From: a virus
IMG/VR virus record: IMGVR_UViG_3300037343_000205
Coordinates: 1 to 24,565 of that record
Strand: one strand, 5' to 3'
DNA length: 24,565 bases
Shown here: positions 14,502-22,035 of the stretch, piece after piece
Layout of the letters: each line of letters begins with the position of its first letter
Numbering within the stretch: position 1 is the stretch's first letter
The notes under the pieces: model-generated
Told to the model about the DNA's origin: nothing
The model's input: only the letters and a program-made list of their open reading frames with translations
Databases searched by the model: none
Program-made: the position numbers and the translations under genes

Positions 14502-17500
14502 TGGCAAATGATTACTACGACGCTCCAGATGCAAAGCAACCATTAGAGATCATAAGATCTTCTGAATACAATACAAATAATTTAGCAACCGAAGCAGCGT
14601 TTGATAAACTCCCGACTGAAGAGCAGATAAACAGATCTCAATATGGAGAAGACGTTAGCACAGTTGCAACACTATACAAAGTAACTGTTCCAGTACTTAA
14701 CTTAGGGTACTACACTGGCCTTGAAATTGTATTTGAAGCTAAGTTCACCAATATAGGCGCCGCAAGTATTCAAATTAATACAGATGTGATTGAAGATCTT
14801 GTTGATGTACTAGGAGATCCTTTATCTGCAGGTGATATTGTAATCGGCCAAATAGTTACTGTAGTATATACCTCCAACTCAGTTTTCCAAGTTCAGTTTA
14901 GGGCTGACGCTCGTGTACTTGCCGAACAAGCAGCTGCGTCAGCTCTAGCAGCTTCCGTATCCGAGACAAATGCTGCAAATAGCGAAAGCGCAGCGTCTAC
15001 TTCAGAAGGCAACGCAGCAACCAGCGAGACGAATGCAGCCAATAGCGCAAGTGGTGCGTCAACAAGTGAAAGTAACGCGTCAACAAGTGAAAGTAACGCG
15101 TCTACGAGCGAGACGAATTCATCAAATAGCGCAAGTGGTGCTTCAACAAGTGCAAGTAATGCTTCAACAAGTGCAAGTAATGCTTCAACAAGTGCGAGTA
15201 ACGCTTCAACAAGTGCAAGTAACGCGTCTATAAGCGAGAACAATGCAGGTACAAGCGAGAACAATGCAGGGAATAGTGCCACAAGTGCTGCCAATTCTTT
15301 TGACTCATTTGATGACCGTTATCTAGGCGCTAAAACGAGTGATCCAACAGTAGACAATGACGGTGATGCGATTATAACAGGCGCTTTATATTTCAATAGC
15401 AACACTGATAACATGCGCGTTTACACGGGTTCAGCGTGGGCTAATATTGCAGATTTAACAGGCTCTGTTGATATTAACGGTGGAACCATTGACGGTACAG
15501 CAATTGGTGAAACGGCAAAAAGCACAGGTAAGTTTACTACTTTAGAAGCTGATAATATTTCTACATTTGGTGCCTCTTTGATAGATGACGCAGATGCCGC
15601 AACAGCACGTTCTACATTAGGGTTAGGCACTGCGGCTACCACTGCCGCTTCAGCTTACTTTGCCGCATCATCAGTATCTACATTTGGTGCATCGTTGGTA
15701 GATGACGCAAGTGCATCAGCGGCACGTTCTACATTAGGGCTAGGCTCGGCAGCTACTACCGCCGCTTCAGCTTATTTTGCCGCTTCATCAGTATCTACAT
15801 ATGGTGCATCGTTGGTAGATGACGCAGATGCCGCAGCAGCGCGTTCTACATTAGGGCTAGGCACTGCGGCTACTAAAAACACCGGTGATTTAGGGACAAT
15901 CGGTATTGAAAATGGCAGTGCCGCCGCGCCCTCGCTAAACAATACTGGTAATACAAACACGGGGCTGTTTTTTCCTGCGGCTGATAGTATTGGATTTGCT
16001 ACTGGTGGCGCAGAAAGGTTACGCATAAATTCAGCTGGTGACTTGCAATTTAACCGTAGCGGCACAGCACTTTTAACCGTCACAAGCGAAGCGAGTATTG
16101 GTCAAATTGAAATGCTTGATGCCACAACTGGCTTTTTCTTTTCTAGGGCTGGCACAAACGTATTAGGCTTTGCGCCCAATGAGGGCGCGGTATTTAGGCC
16201 TGCAGACGATAACGTTTTGGATTTAGGCAAAGCCGATAGACGATTCAAAGATTTATTTTTAAGTAACGATGCAACTATTGCTGGTGTCGTTAAATTAGGT
16301 AACGGTAGCGCTGGCGCTCCTTCATTAACTAATATCGGCGATGATAACACAGGGTTATTTTTTCCTGCTGATAATGAAATTGGATTTGCTACTGGTGGTG
16401 CTGAAAGAATGCGGATTGATTCTAATGGTAACGTCGGAATAGGCACTAACAACCCAAGTGCTAAGCTAGAAGTAAGCAGCGATGTGCTTGTAAATGGATT
16501 AACCCTTGGACTTGGTGCTAGCAGTGTTTCCACAAACACTGCACTCGGCGATTCCGTACTTAGCGAAAACACAACTGGCGCCCTAAACAGCGCGATTGGC
16601 TTTAACGCCCTTTTACTCAATACAACTGGCGGAGACAACACTGCTGTCGGGGTTCGCGCTCTAAGGGAAAACACAATTGGCGCCCTAAACAGCGCGTTTG
16701 GTACGAACGCCCTTTTATTCAACACAACTGGTAATAATAACACCGCAAGCGGGTTTCGCGCTCTTACAAGTAATACCACTGGCAGCAACAACACGGCGCT
16801 TGGTAAAAACTCAGGGCAATTAATAACCACAGGCTCTAAGAATACGATACTAGGTAGCTTTAACGGCAATCAAAACGGGCTAGACATAAGATCCGCCGAT
16901 AACTATATAGTTCTCGCAGACGGCGACGGCGTTCCTAGAATAGTGGTTGATTCTAGCGGTAATCTCGGAATAGGCATAACAAACCCAAGTGAAAAATTAC
17001 ACGTTGCGGGCGCGGTAAGCATTACTGACGGTAGTGCAGGCTCGCCTGCATTGACTAATAACGACGACACAAACACGGGTATGTTTTTCCCTGTTGCTGA
17101 CGAAATTGGCTTTAGTACTGGCGGCAGCGAAAGGGTCCGTATTGACGACGGTGGCAATCTTATTGTAGGTAAGACTAGTAATGACGCTAGCGCCGTAGGA
17201 ACTTATATAAGAAGTTCTGGTGATATATATGGCACCACAAACAACTTTCAAGTTGCTAGTTTTCGTAGGAACGGCACTTCAGGGGCAATTATTGCCTTTC
17301 AGTCAGGCGTTACTAGCACAGGCAGTATATCAGTCAGCGGCTCTACTACTACTTATAACTCAACTTCTGACTATCGTTTAAAAAACGACATTAAGCCTAT
17401 TGAAACTGCGGTGGAAAAAGTCATGGCGCTTAACCCTTGTAATTTTGCTTGGAATTTAGACGACACCCGAAGCAACGGATTTATAGCGCATGAGGTTCAA

Positions 17501-17638
17501 CTAATTGAACCAAACGCAGTAACAGGAGAAAAGGACGGTGACGACATTCAAGCCATGGACGCTTCAAAGTTAATACCTATACTTACAGCGGCATTACAAG
17601 ATGCGCTGAAACGAATTGCTGTGCTTGAGGGCAAGTAA
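14501..17638 (+). CDS. Tail fibre/spike with S74 self-cleaving chaperone
   Basis: This is the probable receptor-binding fibre (1045 aa), starting at the TAATG overlap. Parts in order: N-terminal anchor 1-140; a Ser/Ala/Asn repeat rod 141-266; a linker with DDRYLGAKTSDPTV and NTDNMRVYTGSAWANI (270-316); three 39-residue repeats (354-459); three copies of a GSA-x-PSL...NTGLFFP...IGFATGG-ER block (about 470, 600 and 842); a run of NTTG-xx-NTA-x-G units at about 678-786, like YadA-type trimeric beta-roll heads; and a C-terminal Peptidase_S74 chaperone. SDYRLKNDIKP at 956 carries the Ser956/Lys961 pair expected for autocleavage, releasing the last 90 residues after trimer folding. The mosaic of repeats suggests assembly by recombination. 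Confidence 0.9.
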   Translation: MANDYYDAPDAKQPLEIIRSSEYNTNNLATEAAFDKLPTEEQINRSQYGEDVSTVATLYKVTVPVLNLGYYTGLEIVFEAKFTNIGAASIQINTDVIEDLVDVLGDPLSAGDIVIGQIVTVVYTSNSVFQVQFRADARVLAEQAAASALAASVSETNAANSESAASTSEGNAATSETNAANSASGASTSESNASTSESNASTSETNSSNSASGASTSASNASTSASNASTSASNASTSASNASISENNAGTSENNAGNSATSAANSFDSFDDRYLGAKTSDPTVDNDGDAIITGALYFNSNTDNMRVYTGSAWANIADLTGSVDINGGTIDGTAIGETAKSTGKFTTLEADNISTFGASLIDDADAATARSTLGLGTAATTAASAYFAASSVSTFGASLVDDASASAARSTLGLGSAATTAASAYFAASSVSTYGASLVDDADAAAARSTLGLGTAATKNTGDLGTIGIENGSAAAPSLNNTGNTNTGLFFPAADSIGFATGGAERLRINSAGDLQFNRSGTALLTVTSEASIGQIEMLDATTGFFFSRAGTNVLGFAPNEGAVFRPADDNVLDLGKADRRFKDLFLSNDATIAGVVKLGNGSAGAPSLTNIGDDNTGLFFPADNEIGFATGGAERMRIDSNGNVGIGTNNPSAKLEVSSDVLVNGLTLGLGASSVSTNTALGDSVLSENTTGALNSAIGFNALLLNTTGGDNTAVGVRALRENTIGALNSAFGTNALLFNTTGNNNTASGFRALTSNTTGSNNTALGKNSGQLITTGSKNTILGSFNGNQNGLDIRSADNYIVLADGDGVPRIVVDSSGNLGIGITNPSEKLHVAGAVSITDGSAGSPALTNNDDTNTGMFFPVADEIGFSTGGSERVRIDDGGNLIVGKTSNDASAVGTYIRSSGDIYGTTNNFQVASFRRNGTSGAIIAFQSGVTSTGSISVSGSTTTYNSTSDYRLKNDIKPIETAVEKVMALNPCNFAWNLDDTRSNGFIAHEVQLIEPNAVTGEKDGDDIQAMDASKLIPILTAALQDALKRIAVLEGK
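15056..15229 (+). repeat. 21-bp tandem repeats in the fibre rod
   Basis: About eight imperfect units encode the seven-residue word ASTSxSN (residues 186-243). The best conserved units are TCAACAAGTGCAAGTAATGC-like. Seven-residue spacing suits a trimeric coiled or extended rod. Unit number could change by recombination without breaking the frame. Confidence 0.8.
15560..15877 (+). repeat. Three 117-bp repeats in the fibre
   Basis: Units begin at 15560, 15677 and 15794 (the third is shorter), each encoding STFGASLxDDA...ARSTLGLG-x-AAT (39 residues). High DNA similarity between units points to recent duplication. The 'ARSTLGLGTAAT' pattern is common in phage fibre shafts. Confidence 0.85.
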
Positions 17639-17950
17639 ATGAGACTTAATCAAGACAACAGAAAGGTAGATTTCATGGAAGTGCTAAAGAGCTATTTGTT
17701 TCCAGCAATAATAGCCGCAGTGTCATCGTACATGGCAGTAGTCGTAACTTTAAGCACAATAAAAGCGGATGTAAAGTACATCAAGCGCGATATGGATAAA
17801 CAATCAGAATGGTTTTCTCAAGTAACTGCAAATCAGATAACCTTGACGTCTATCACTGCTGACATGGCAAATAATGATAGATGGTACGTTGCTCAAGAAA
17901 TTGAAATAGATCGACTTAAAGAACGAGTAAGAATACTGGAGCAATTATGA
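17639..17950 (+). CDS. Membrane-anchored coiled-coil protein (103 aa)
   Basis: There is one membrane helix near the N-terminus (about 18-38, LFPAIIAAVSSYMAVVVTL), then a charged helical tail ending EIEIDRLKERVRILEQL, a likely coiled coil. The start ATG 17639 follows the fibre stop directly, with GAGGG 7 bases before it; ATG 17675 also has a good site (AAAGGT) and would give 91 residues. It overlaps the next gene by four bases. First in the lysis cassette, it could be a spanin-like or holin-accessory protein, but the family is not identified. Confidence 0.66.
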   Translation: MRLNQDNRKVDFMEVLKSYLFPAIIAAVSSYMAVVVTLSTIKADVKYIKRDMDKQSEWFSQVTANQITLTSITADMANNDRWYVAQEIEIDRLKERVRILEQL

Positions 17951-18594
17951 TTCAATTTATTATTAGAGTGGCGCTAATGCTAATTATGGCGCCTTTGTTA
18001 ATCCCTGTTACTCTTTACGCACGTTTAAAGAACCTTGAAAGGCTGCCCTGGGGTTTTGAGTATATCAGCGGCAATCGTGAAGACAACTGGGATGGCAAAG
18101 GTGGTGCTAAAGTTAAACGCAAACTGTGGCTGTTTGATGGTACAGTCGATATTGAGAACGGAACACATGGTTGGTGGCAACAATATTTATATGGTAAAGG
18201 CGTAGTATGGGACTCATTAGGTTTTTTACGTCGGTGGTGGTATTCATATAAGTGGTGTGCCATTCGAAACCCGGCTTGGAACGTTCGATACATACCATGG
18301 CTAAGTACTTCATGTAATAAACCAGATGTGCGAATGTTTCAAAATGCAGGTAATTGCGAAGCGGTGGATAAAACCTCGGACGTCAATTTAAGATACGACT
18401 TTACATTTACGAACGCTGACGGCAATTTTACCGGGCATTACCGGCACACTAAAATATTCGGCAAGTATTATTTATCTAGGCGGTGGGGTTGGAAAGTATA
18501 TCCGAGCTTGTTTAAACTTTCTAAAACACCACTGTTTAAGCAACGTAGCGTTTCAGTTATCAACTTTGAAATAGTAAACATCGAGAAGCAATAA
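17947..18594 (+). CDS. DUF7338-like membrane-anchored phage protein
   Basis: The protein has 215 residues with one N-terminal membrane segment (MIQFIIRVALMLIMAPLLIPV) and then a soluble Trp/Tyr/Arg-rich domain. The stretches RRWWYSYKWCAIRNPAWNVRY (about 95-115) and HTKIFGKYYLSRRWGWKVYP (about 167-186) recall a phage family I know as DUF7338, found near lysis genes; function unknown. Its four Cys are at about 105, 127 and later. It overlaps the neighbours on both sides (ATGA with the upstream gene, one base with the muramidase), so it belongs to the lysis operon. The family name is from memory of motifs and should be treated as tentative. Confidence 0.62.
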   Translation: MIQFIIRVALMLIMAPLLIPVTLYARLKNLERLPWGFEYISGNREDNWDGKGGAKVKRKLWLFDGTVDIENGTHGWWQQYLYGKGVVWDSLGFLRRWWYSYKWCAIRNPAWNVRYIPWLSTSCNKPDVRMFQNAGNCEAVDKTSDVNLRYDFTFTNADGNFTGHYRHTKIFGKYYLSRRWGWKVYPSLFKLSKTPLFKQRSVSVINFEIVNIEKQ

Positions 18595-19124
18595 TGAAAC
18601 AGCGCATCATCGACAGAATACTTAGCGTAGAGGGAGGGTACGTTGACGACCCTAGTGATTCAGGGGGTGAAACTAACTTCGGCATTACAGTGGTAGTTGC
18701 TCGTGCTTACGGATACGAGGGGGCGATGGTTGACCTACCACGATATATGGCTTTTGAAATTCTTGCCCGGCGCTACTGGGACGCGGTGAAAGGCGACCAG
18801 TTATTTAAACTGTCCGAAACACTCGCCGAGGAGGTTGTTGATACTGGCGTCAATATGGGCGTCAAGCGAGCTGGTTTATTTCTACAACGTTCGCTTAACG
18901 TGCTGAACGATAGAGCTAGATTGTACAAGGACCTTAAAGTTGATGGTATCCTTGGACCTGCCACTATAAGCGCGTTAACTCAGTACCTTTTATTACGTGA
19001 CGAAAAAGCACTGGTTAAAATGCTTAATTGTTTACAGGGCTCGTTTTACGTAGAGTTGGCAGAACGCCGCGAAAAAGACGAACGATTTGTTTACGGATGG
19101 TTTAAAAATAGGGTTGAAATATGA
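18594..19124 (+). CDS. Endolysin, GH108 N-acetylmuramidase
   Basis: This enzyme cuts the glycan chains of the host cell wall at the end of infection. The 176 residues match glycoside hydrolase family 108: EGGYVDDPSDSGGETNFGIT at 13-32 carries the catalytic Glu13 and the conserved D-x-GG-x-T-x-x-GIT signature. The C-terminal half (about 95-176, DLKVDGILGPATISAL, later ERFVYGWFKNRV) matches the peptidoglycan-binding domain usually joined to GH108. There is no signal peptide, so it needs a holin; two candidates follow. It overlaps its neighbours by one and four bases. Confidence 0.93.
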   Translation: MKQRIIDRILSVEGGYVDDPSDSGGETNFGITVVVARAYGYEGAMVDLPRYMAFEILARRYWDAVKGDQLFKLSETLAEEVVDTGVNMGVKRAGLFLQRSLNVLNDRARLYKDLKVDGILGPATISALTQYLLLRDEKALVKMLNCLQGSFYVELAERREKDERFVYGWFKNRVEI

Positions 19125-19312
19125 AATATTTAGTGTTGTTTGGATGCTGTTATCTGCTCGCCACTGCAGCCTACTCTATTGTTTTTATATTTGCCTGGCT
19201 AGGTGAAGTAACGAGCGTTTTTCGTTGGGTGTTAGAAAGACACGAGGGCCTATGGATTAATGTAGTTGTAGCAGCGGTGATGGCCTATTTGATTAAACAG
19301 GAAATATCATGA
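19121..19312 (+). CDS. Two-helix membrane protein, holin-like (63 aa)
   Basis: There are two predicted membrane helices, about 3-26 (YLVLFGCCYLLATAAYSIVF) and 44-60 (LWINVVVAAVMAYLI), joined by a short loop with FRWVLERHEG. It overlaps the endolysin and the next gene by four bases each (ATGA). Two-helix size and place between endolysin and a 3TM holin suggest a holin, antiholin or holin partner; which of these cannot be told. Confidence 0.68.
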   Translation: MKYLVLFGCCYLLATAAYSIVFIFAWLGEVTSVFRWVLERHEGLWINVVVAAVMAYLIKQEIS

Positions 19313-19803
19313 ATTGGTCAGACATTGCAGGATTAATAGGCAAAGCCGCGCCCTATGTTGGCACTGCTTTGGGTGGTCCAGGCGGCGGGGCTTTAGGCTC
19401 TATGGTAGCAAAGGTTTTAGGGGTTGAAGAAACACCTGATGCGGTAGCGGATGCGATTAAAAATAATCCTGATGCGTTGCTTACACTTAAAAAATTCGAG
19501 TTTGAAAATGAGCAACAGATCCGCGATATGGCGTTTAAAACTTTAGATAGTGAATTAAAGGACAAGCAAAACGCTAGGCAAGCACACAAGCACAACCCTA
19601 TGCCTATGATTATCTGCATATCATTAACGCTAATGGTTGGCGCGGGTGCGTATGGACTGTTTCAATTACAGATACCACCGGAAAATCAAAATATAGCTAA
19701 CTTACTTTTCGGTACATTATTAGCTAAATGGGGTGATTCAATAGCTTATTGGGTTGGGACTACCCGCGCAAGCGCAGACAAAACCAACATGATAAAAAAA
19801 TAA
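19309..19803 (+). CDS. 3TM-family holin (putative)
   Basis: The 164-residue protein resembles the holin_3TMs group (GTA-type holin). The N-terminus (about 5-38) is Gly/Ala-rich and hydrophobic, KAAPYVGTALGGPGGGALGS, followed by the family-like VLGVEETPDAVADAIKNNPDA and a charged helix ending KDKQNARQAHKHN. A membrane helix follows (about 97-118, MPMIICISLTLMVGAGAYGLF) and a last hydrophobic segment with LLFGTLLAKWGDSIAYWVGTT. It should form membrane lesions that let the muramidase reach the wall. It is last in the lysis cassette; a promoter-like site lies just downstream. Confidence 0.78.
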   Translation: MNWSDIAGLIGKAAPYVGTALGGPGGGALGSMVAKVLGVEETPDAVADAIKNNPDALLTLKKFEFENEQQIRDMAFKTLDSELKDKQNARQAHKHNPMPMIICISLTLMVGAGAYGLFQLQIPPENQNIANLLFGTLLAKWGDSIAYWVGTTRASADKTNMIKK

Positions 19804-19842
19804 AAATAAGCGTCACTAAATTGATACGCTACAGAGAATGAA

Positions 19843-19883
19843 TTGTTTTAATTTCGGTCTAGTAGTATTATAAAGTATATAAT
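19843..19883 (+). promoter_or_regulatory. Promoter before the virion-internal module
   Basis: TTGTTT (19843-19848), exactly 17 bases, then TATTAT (19866-19871). A second -10-like TATAAT lies at 19878-19883 with no good -35. The 109-base gap at 19804-19912 is the largest between rightward genes, so separate control of the genes that follow is likely. Confidence 0.5.
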
Positions 19884-19912
19884 GCACAAAACTTCAAATA
19901 GTTAGGATTGAC

Positions 19913-22027
19913 ATGGTTGATAATACAGGTTTAATTTCCAGACAACGTGTAAAGTTGCCTTTTGATGAAAATACAAAGACGCAAACACCGCCTCCTATAG
20001 CTGCGCCTGGTATGTCATTGAATAACACGTCCAAACAACGTGTAAGGTTGCCTTTTGAAGAGAATACGAAGACGCAAACACCGCCTCCTATGGTTGCGCG
20101 TAGTTCAGTATCAGACGGCACGTCCAAACCATCTGCGGATGTTATGCCTAGAGACTATCAGTACCGAAACGATCCAGATGGGAATCCTAATTATGACTCA
20201 CGTAGCAACGGATTAGTAACTCAAGCAACTGCGGGTCAACGCGACATTGGGTATGATCAAGATCCCAGCGTTACTGCGCCAACAAACACGTTTCAAACTA
20301 ACATGAACACAACAGTTGCGGATCCTCAAGGAGTAACAGCAGCCCCTGAAACTACAGTTGATTCGGTAACAAATAACGTTCAAGTAGATCAAAACGGCAC
20401 CGTTACTGACATCGCAAGAGCAGAATATTTAAAAGCTAATCCAATAGTCGCTCAGCAAAGCGGTTTTAAAATAAACATGGATGGCACTGTATCTAGGTTA
20501 GACGATGTAGCGTCTCGGACAGGCACTGACATCACAGCAACAGAAAATCAATTCCAGCAAGCAGATCTAACTCAAACAGGAGAAGGTCAAACTTACACAG
20601 GATCCACATTCTCAGGAAGAGAGTCAGGTGAAATTGTTGATGAAACTTCATCTAATTTAAATCGTCTACTGGAAGAAGATAGCGACTATATGCAGCTTGC
20701 TCGTGCTCAAGGTTCTCGCCAGGCAGAAGCTAGAGGATTGGGAGGATCTTCACTGCGAGGGCGTGCAGCACAGGGAGCGGCGATAGCATCGGCTATGCCA
20801 ATAGTACAGCAAGGAACAGATGTAGCTAATCAGCAGTTTATATCGGCACAGAACAACACTGCCCAGTCGAAAATCGTGGCGCAGAACAACACTGCCCAGT
20901 CAAATATTGCAGCATCAAATCGTGAGCTTCAAGAGTTATTAGCTCAACAAGACATAGCAGCTCGTATGGGCGACAACGAAGCAGCAAGAGACTTACAAGC
21001 TCAGATTCAAAATGAGTCAAATCGCATCGAAGAATGGAAGACACAGATCCAAACTAATTCGGCTCAAAACATGCAGCTTCAACAATTAAAACTTACTGAG
21101 CTACTTGAACAGCAAAGTTTAGCGCAGCGAGAGGGTAATGAGGTAGCTAATCGTGAACTTCAAGCGCAAATTGAAAATGAACGCAATAAACTTGACGCAT
21201 TTACTGTTGAAGCTGGGGTCAACTCCAATCAAGAAATGCAAACACAGCGATTAAAACTGGATGAGCTTTTAAAGCAACAGCAAATGGCAGTAGCTACGGG
21301 CAATGCAGATGCAGATAGAGAACTGACAGCTCAGATTAAAAATGCAGAAATGATTTATTCTGCGTGGGAAACCACAACAAGAGTGGAATCAAATGAGTTA
21401 TTGCAGACAGAGCAAATGAAGCTAAGTGAATTACTTACTAAGTATCAAACAAATGCCGAACAAGGTAATAATGAAGCTAATCGTGAATTGCAAGCAGAGA
21501 TTGAAACACAGCGTAATAACATTGAAACATGGAAAACAACTACAAATCTTGAATCGAATGAATACATGCAATTCCAGCAGTTTGAACAGTCAGATGAACA
21601 AGCTGCATTAGATAGGGAACTGCAGACGAACATGCAAGGAATCGATATTGATTACCGTAAGTGGTTAGAGCAAACAACTTTTGAACACCAAGGCATACTA
21701 CAAGGAAACCAACAAGCATCAACGGCCTATAATACTTACACAGAAGCGGCAACGAATATATTAAATAATCCTGAGACATCATCTGCTCAGAAGAGTTCTT
21801 CTGTTCGATCTTTACAGACGGGACTTACAGACCAGTTAGAACTTATATCACTAACAGCAGGAATTGATTTAAGTGAGTTTTTAAGTACCGCAGGATCCGT
21901 AGGGAATTTTGAGCAAAGAGATTTTGACGGTCCATTTGCAGGCGGTGGTGCAGGCGGTGGTGCAGGCGGTGGTGCAGGCGGTGGTGCAGGCGGTCGCGCT
22001 CGCGGTAGACAAGGTTATTACGGATAA
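19913..22027 (+). CDS. Putative internal virion/ejection protein with 55-aa repeats
   Basis: The 704-residue Gln/Asn/Ala-rich protein carries at its N-terminus a duplicated QRV-K/R-LPF-D/E-ENTKTQTPPP element (31-residue offset). A middle segment, AEARGLGGSSLRGRAAQG then AAIASAMPIV (about 270-297), resembles a conserved patch in podovirus virion proteins. An 11-residue tandem repeat AQNNTAQSxI (about 312-333) and then four full 55-residue repeats plus a partial fifth begin at residue 337, each with a GN-x-x-A-x-REL-x-AQI core. It ends with AGGG repeats and a GRARGRQGYYG tail. TAGGA precedes ATG 19913. It lies outside the lysis cassette, under its own promoter. An ejection or tail-fitting role is inferred; no enzyme motif is seen. 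Confidence 0.6.
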   Translation: MVDNTGLISRQRVKLPFDENTKTQTPPPIAAPGMSLNNTSKQRVRLPFEENTKTQTPPPMVARSSVSDGTSKPSADVMPRDYQYRNDPDGNPNYDSRSNGLVTQATAGQRDIGYDQDPSVTAPTNTFQTNMNTTVADPQGVTAAPETTVDSVTNNVQVDQNGTVTDIARAEYLKANPIVAQQSGFKINMDGTVSRLDDVASRTGTDITATENQFQQADLTQTGEGQTYTGSTFSGRESGEIVDETSSNLNRLLEEDSDYMQLARAQGSRQAEARGLGGSSLRGRAAQGAAIASAMPIVQQGTDVANQQFISAQNNTAQSKIVAQNNTAQSNIAASNRELQELLAQQDIAARMGDNEAARDLQAQIQNESNRIEEWKTQIQTNSAQNMQLQQLKLTELLEQQSLAQREGNEVANRELQAQIENERNKLDAFTVEAGVNSNQEMQTQRLKLDELLKQQQMAVATGNADADRELTAQIKNAEMIYSAWETTTRVESNELLQTEQMKLSELLTKYQTNAEQGNNEANRELQAEIETQRNNIETWKTTTNLESNEYMQFQQFEQSDEQAALDRELQTNMQGIDIDYRKWLEQTTFEHQGILQGNQQASTAYNTYTEAATNILNNPETSSAQKSSSVRSLQTGLTDQLELISLTAGIDLSEFLSTAGSVGNFEQRDFDGPFAGGGAGGGAGGGAGGGAGGRARGRQGYYG
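19942..20099 (+). repeat. Duplicated proline-motif segment
   Basis: Two 65-base copies (19942-20006 and 20035-20099) are close to 90% identical by eye, at a 93-base offset. Each encodes QRV-K/R-LPF-D/E-ENTKTQTPPP. Most differences are silent or conservative. Confidence 0.85.
20846..20911 (+). repeat. 33-bp tandem repeat
   Basis: Two units (20846-20878, 20879-20911) each encode an 11-residue word beginning AQNNTAQS. Eleven residues is the hendecad period of slightly right-handed coiled coils. Confidence 0.75.
20921..21640 (+). repeat. 165-bp (55-aa) repeats
   Basis: Units begin exactly every 165 bases at 20921, 21086, 21251 and 21416, with a degenerate fifth from 21581. Each opens with a (L/M)KL-x-ELL-like helix and holds GN-x-x-A-x-RELxAQI. 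The DNA has diverged more than the protein pattern, so the repeat is old and probably maintained. Confidence 0.82.
21938..21994 (+). repeat. 12-bp tandem repeat (GCAGGCGGTGGT)
   Basis: There are four perfect units and a partial fifth, each encoding AGGG near the C-terminus of the 704-residue protein. Perfect identity indicates recent expansion. Gain or loss of a unit would keep the reading frame. Confidence 0.9.
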
Positions 22028-22035
22028 AAAATACA

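Noticed and set aside
15056-15877. Possible CRISPR array
   Set aside because: The repeats are in frame, directly adjacent without unique spacers and encode regular fibre protein.
14893-16869. Long minus-strand frames opposite the fibre gene, including 255 residues at 16102-16869
   Set aside because: These arise from repetitive fibre codons read backwards (for example ALLALVEA repeats). No ribosome sites, and the plus-strand S74 fibre is certain.
19804-19830. AGCGT...ACGCT as a terminator after the holin gene
   Set aside because: The stem has only five pairs, the loop is 12 bases and no T-run follows; the region is better explained as a promoter upstream zone.
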